Position numbers and translations under genes: made by a program
Shown: positions 35,068 to 38,592 of the stretch, piece by piece
How the letters are laid out: each line of letters begins with the position of its first letter
How positions within the stretch are numbered: position 1 is the first letter of the stretch
Assembly (NCBI GenBank): GCA_027604005.1
Contig: JADGJT010000223.1
Location: 1 to 38,592, forward strand
Direction: 5' to 3'
Source of the DNA: Dinochytrium kinnereticum
Lineage: Eukaryota > Chytridiomycota > Chytridiomycetes > Chytridiales > Chytridiaceae
Length of the DNA stretch: 38,592 nucleotides
Notes under the pieces: generated by a model
The model's input: only the letters and a program-made list of their open reading frames with translations
What the model was told of the DNA's origin: nothing
Databases searched by the model: none

Positions 35068-37049
35068 CTAGGGACCGCAGGGCCCTTCTGCCACAGACGC
35101 AGCGCTCTCTAAAACCGATTGTGAAAGATCGCCAAATCCCATAGTAACCGACCCCAGCTCACAAAGCTTCCTAGCAGCCGCCATCTTATCCATATCCAAC
35201 TCCATCCCAAAATCAATGCTATCCTCCGCCTCTCTCAATAAATCCTCTCCTCCTCCTCTGTGAAACCTCCTTCCCACATCAAAACTCTGCCCAGGAAGTT
35301 CAAACGAATCGATATCTGCCATTACATCGCCATTTAGCTTGGTAGTACGAGCTGTCGCGGTGGCTCCTGCCAAAATGTCGGAGGCTACCTCTGCGAGATA
35401 GGACATGTCCGTTCGGGAGCTGGATTGCTTTCGAAGTTTGATGGCGTCTGAAGTGTAGTAGACTTTTTGAAGCTGTGAAATTGTTTGTTGAAGATTAAGG
35501 TACTCGGGAAGGAGGGTGCTTAGATTGTGGTCCTCTGACTGCGGCTTAGGGTGGTAGAACCAGGCATTAAGGCCCGGGATGGATCCCATGTTCTTAAATT
35601 TTGTGCAGAAGGCTTCGACGTTAGGACCCCTGATAAAAGAGTTAGAACGAGTGTCATGCGTAAGACAGAGGAAGAAGAAGAAGAGACCTACATGTAAACA
35701 AGTACATGCGATTCATCAGCAAAAATCTTCTCCTTCCCTGTTGGGGTCGAAAATGCCATCTTATGATGAAAAAAACAGTGCGGGTAGTTCAACACCCTCA
35801 CAAACCAACTATGCCCTAAAGCAGCCTTGATCAGAACAAAAAGTGACGTTATCTCCTTATTGAAGAACTTCTCTTCCCCAGCAAAGAACCATTGGGCTTG
35901 TTTTGGAATTCCAGCTACATCTGCTCCATGGGGAGGGGATAGCCAAACGTCACCATTCCATGGTTTGCTTAATCCATCAGACGCTTCGTCGTAGATCTTT
36001 TTTGCAATCTTTCCCTCATGAATTTCGTTAGCGTGAAGGCACGTCGCGGGATCGAGGTCAAAACAATCCTTTCCGATCACGGATTTGGCAGCCAAGATAA
36101 TATCTTTAGGGGTGTATACTTCGTTGGTAAGGTCGGTGAACGTCACGCCTGACTCTGAAAAGAACGGTTTATCAGTTCGACATTTTTCTTTGAATCTGGT
36201 ATTGAATAGGGGTAGCTCACCGAATTTGGCCGTCATCTGAAAAACATGATCCTCAGTGACAGGTTGACCTGACTTACAAACTTGTGCCCATATAAATCGT
36301 CGAATGTCTGGTTTGAACTTGTGTAAAGATCTGATATGGGATATGCTGGTTGGAACGGGGAGTAAGGGATCTTCAGCTAAGGAGGCGTAAACGCTTCTGT
36401 TGATGAAAAGGTGTTTAGTGTTGACTTCGACATGTGTTGTAAAATTCATTTTATAATTCTCACGCTGAACAAAGATAGGTATTGGTTGTTCTCCGGTTAA
36501 AAGCGAAGCGGTTTTTCCCGTAAATGTATATGCTTTTTTCGGGTTCTATAAAAAGGTCAGGTGAATCAGAATCTTGAGTAAGAGGAATGCCACGAACCAT
36601 ACAACTTGCTGTCGTCAATCTCCCTAAGTGCAGCAGCTTCAAACATTGTTAGTTAGAGCCCCCCCTCATAATTTAAAGCTTTGAGCCATTCAATATAAAA
36701 CCGTCAGTAAAAGAGAAGAAAAACACCCACCAACAAGGAAAAACTTCCCAGTCCCTAAATGTTCCCTGATGACAGCTTCTAACTCCTCCAACCTCGACTT
36801 GGAACCTTCATTTTGTGTTTGAACCCTTTTGTTCGGCGAGCTCCCTTTAGTTGCTGGCGCCACTCGCTTCACTCCAGCTGTCAAGCCCGCGGGCCTACCC
36901 GCTTGATCAGCCTCCACCGCGACGGCACATACTGGTAGAGGCTGTCGCTTCGAAGGGGGAAGGGAGAGCTTAGACGAAGTGGATAAAGGCTTTGGCCGGT
37001 CCTTTCCCCTCTCTTTGGTCTCGGGAGCTGGTGAGATGAGGGAGGCCAT
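35068..37049 (-). CDS. Phage-type (Dam-family) DNA N6-adenine methyltransferase-like protein
   Basis: Exons 37049-36731, 36623-36464, 36396-36221, 36154-35692 and 35629-35068 give 559 residues. Residues ~230-380 resemble the bacteriophage Dam family (Pfam Dam, PF05869): EVYTPKDIILAA, then DLDPATCLHAN (SAM-site type acidic motif), DGLSKPWNGDVWLSPPHG with SPPH in the place of the catalytic (D/N)PP(Y/F), then FVLIKAALGHSWFVRVLNYPHCFFHHKMAF and HVLVYMGPNVEAF. The expected product is N6-methyladenine. The first ~110 residues are basic, Ser/Pro-rich and probably disordered. A middle part (CMVRGIPLTQDSDSPDLF; HKFKPDIRRFIWAQV) and a 170-residue C-terminal tail are of unknown fold. The proposed 66-bp intron 36155-36220 is a multiple of three without a stop, so a 581-residue form is possible. 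No reverse transcriptase or recombinase is seen nearby. Confidence 0.75.
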
Positions 37050-37840
37050 TTGGTGGGATTGTCACCTTTGATGATATTGTTTTGATTGTTTTTTTAATTT
37101 GCAAATGGCTGTACTATTTGCTTTTACACATTATTATTGGATTGAAATTAAGTAAAAGAAATAATCAAAGAGAAAGGAATAATAATAAATGATAAAGGAA
37201 ATAATCGAAGAGAACGGAATAAAAATAAATGATAAAGGAATAAAAGAAATCATATAACGCTCAACCTTTCGGTAGATTGAAGGAAGGAGGTTTGACCCTT
37301 CAAGAGTTCGACTTCCCGAATGCTGAACCCAACGCTCCATAAAAAAAAAGATCAATTAGAGAACTATCAAAGAGAACATCCCTCCTGTTCTCGTTTTTAC
37401 ACTTGGAGAAAGTTGAAGAAGACCATGAATTCATCCTCTAACTTCACGCACATCTTTTCTTTAATTGGTGGAAGGCCCTGCTTCACTCCCATGAAACTTG
37501 CACGTGACTCTGACAGTCGCGAAGCAGTGACGAGCCTCCATTTTTCACACTCTCTCTCCTCCACCTTCCAACGCCCTCTCCACTGGCCTTACCTAATTTT
37601 AATGTATGGCCTTTGGTGTGCCCAAGTATCCCCTAGTCCCGCCTCTTTTTGCTTTATTGTAATTACTGTGAGTTTCACTATAAAGACTCGAGTACAGGAG
37701 CAAAGGAAGAAGGGAGGTTCAGATTCAAAAGTAAATGTTGTTATTAATACAGTTTTTGGTGCAGTGCTCTCCAGTCTCCGCATTGTCGTGCCGACTTTTG
37801 CGTTTGTACGTAATACATAACTTGCCCCTAAACACAGTCT
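37050..37840. other. Intergenic region with purine-rich tandem duplication
   Basis: No supported gene. The left part should be the promoter of the methyltransferase-like gene, which is transcribed leftwards; it contains an A/G-rich tandem duplication. A plus-strand frame at 37320-37820 has no recognisable motif and poor coding texture. The right end should hold the 3' UTR of the mannosyltransferase gene. Confidence 0.45.
37161..37240. repeat. 40-bp tandem duplication, two copies
   Basis: Two adjacent 40-bp units (37161-37200 and 37201-37240), both starting ATAATC and ending GATAAAGGAA, differ at three positions. A degenerate partial third unit may follow. The unit is almost pure A/G/T with very little C. 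Confidence 0.85.
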
Positions 37841-38592
37841 TTACGGATGAAGTCTTTCCAAATCCATTATCCGATCATTCGATCTCTTCACATATATCTT
37901 TCGAAGCTCTATCACCAGCAGAGCACCTACAGGAATTCCATCCCGACCTTTCACAAACAAACACGTCACACATATCACAATGCTGATGGACAATATCCAC
38001 CAGAAAGTTGTCCAACAACGTCGCCGACTCTTCTCAGCGTCCTCTTCGACCAAGAGTTTGAAAATGAGCTCGGGGATGCCAGGAAATTCATCCTGTAATT
38101 CTACGACTTCAGTCTTTCTCGTGATGCCCTCCATGGAGCCATCAATTATGTCAACGCAGCTGAAGCCAAAAGTTGTAAAGTATTTGGCACTCTGACCGAT
38201 GGAGTTGACAAAGGCTGGTATAGAGCCTGGAGTACGGCCCTGAGGCGGAGAGGCAAGCGGTACGGCATCGATTCGGCTTTGACTCGTAAACCAGGGTGGA
38301 AGCGATACATTGTAGTAAGGTATGTATCGCTTGACGTATTGCAAAAGCATACGCTCTCGCGTAAAGAGAGTCTTGGCGTTGGATTTGAATAGATTGTTAT
38401 GAGAAAAAAGAATGTCTCCTTTCGGGTCGTGTTGAATCATAGAGACTCCGCAAAATTGCTGGGTGATGGGGACGTGAAATCCGGCTGGTGTTAGCCAATG
38501 CTGAATAAAGTGAACCGGCGTTTGGGTCGCTTTCCAGGCGAAGCGGAATATCTCTTTATCACCATGGACGAACTGATGCCAGTCTCGGATTT
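37841..38592 (-). CDS. MNN1-type alpha-mannosyltransferase, 3' part (5' end outside window)
   Basis: The frame is open from the window edge (first full codon at 38590) to TAA at 37841, 249 residues. It shows DWHQFVHGDKEIFRFAWKA, then FCGVSMIQHDPKGDILFSHNNLFK, which fits the C-terminal half of the fungal alpha-mannosyltransferase family Mannosyl_trans3 (MNN1/MNN2). These are Golgi enzymes that add mannose to N- and O-linked glycans from GDP-mannose. The N-terminal anchor and DxD motif would lie beyond the window. After the catalytic part comes a KSRRR stretch and a hydrophobic segment, CWTTFWWILSISIVICVTCLFV, about 35-40 residues before the end. That would be a second, C-terminal membrane segment, unusual for this type II family. 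An unrecognised intron near the 3' end is the alternative. Confidence 0.8.
   Translation of the reverse strand, partial: IRDWHQFVHGDKEIFRFAWKATQTPVHFIQHWLTPAGFHVPITQQFCGVSMIQHDPKGDILFSHNNLFKSNAKTLFTRERMLLQYVKRYIPYYNVSLPPWFTSQSRIDAVPLASPPQGRTPGSIPAFVNSIGQSAKYFTTFGFSCVDIIDGSMEGITRKTEVVELQDEFPGIPELIFKLLVEEDAEKSRRRCWTTFWWILSISIVICVTCLFVKGRDGIPVGALLVIELRKIYVKRSNDRIMDLERLHP

Noticed and set aside
37320..37820. Plus-strand open frame of 166 codons
   Set aside because: No motif, mixed composition, lies across the 3' side of the mannosyltransferase gene and has no splice or start support.
1..38592. tRNA genes, rRNA, CRISPR arrays, bacterial operon signals, complete transposons
   Set aside because: By eye I found no tRNA-like B box with a matching arm, no spaced direct repeats, no reverse transcriptase, transposase or terminal repeats. 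A tRNAscan or repeat-library search would be needed to exclude degraded copies.

Overview
The window is nuclear DNA of a fungus that makes a flagellum, most likely a chytrid or another zoosporic lineage. Three things point there. The genes are full of short spliceosomal introns. Two transcription factors are of fungal type (APSES/KilA-N and a Zn2Cys6-like cluster). And there is a full-length gene for CFAP43, an axonemal protein found only in lineages with motile cilia. I rebuilt the gene models by hand from GT-AG junctions, reading phase and remembered family sequences. Nothing here was checked by a search.

Layout: 1-1762 is low-complexity, homopolymer-rich DNA with no supported gene. 1763-4188 (-) is CCT7, chaperonin subunit eta. 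4923-6078 (-) is the cargo receptor SVP26/TEX261. 6735-12281 (-) is a 1,656-residue diacylglycerol-lipase-like membrane lipase with a very long disordered insertion. A 1.4 kb AT-rich divergent spacer follows. 13722-17034 (+) is a large protein with an APSES domain at its extreme C-terminus, followed by about 1.8 kb of T-rich DNA. 18812-19342 (+) is a three-exon gene for a small secreted protein with ten cysteines. 20502-21893 (+) is a protein with a C-terminal zinc cluster.

22150-28259 is a compact set of housekeeping genes: CCZ1 (-), a hotdog thioesterase (+) with a 14-bp microexon, the mitochondrial protease ATP23 (-), and a WD40 protein of the C2A9.03 type (+). CFAP43 (+, about 27 exons, 28402-34763) follows after 142 bp. 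35068-37049 (-) encodes a phage-type (Dam-family) DNA N6-adenine methyltransferase-like protein, which is unexpected in a fungal nucleus. 37841-38592 (-) is the 3' part of an MNN1-type mannosyltransferase that runs off the window.

The genes form no single pathway. Loose themes are protein folding and mitochondrial quality control (CCT7, ATP23), secretory traffic and glycosylation (SVP26, CCZ1, mannosyltransferase), lipid metabolism (DAGL-like lipase, thioesterase) and flagellar motility (CFAP43). The loci I find most worth following up are the Dam-like methyltransferase, the cysteine-rich secreted peptide and the modified DAGL-like lipase.
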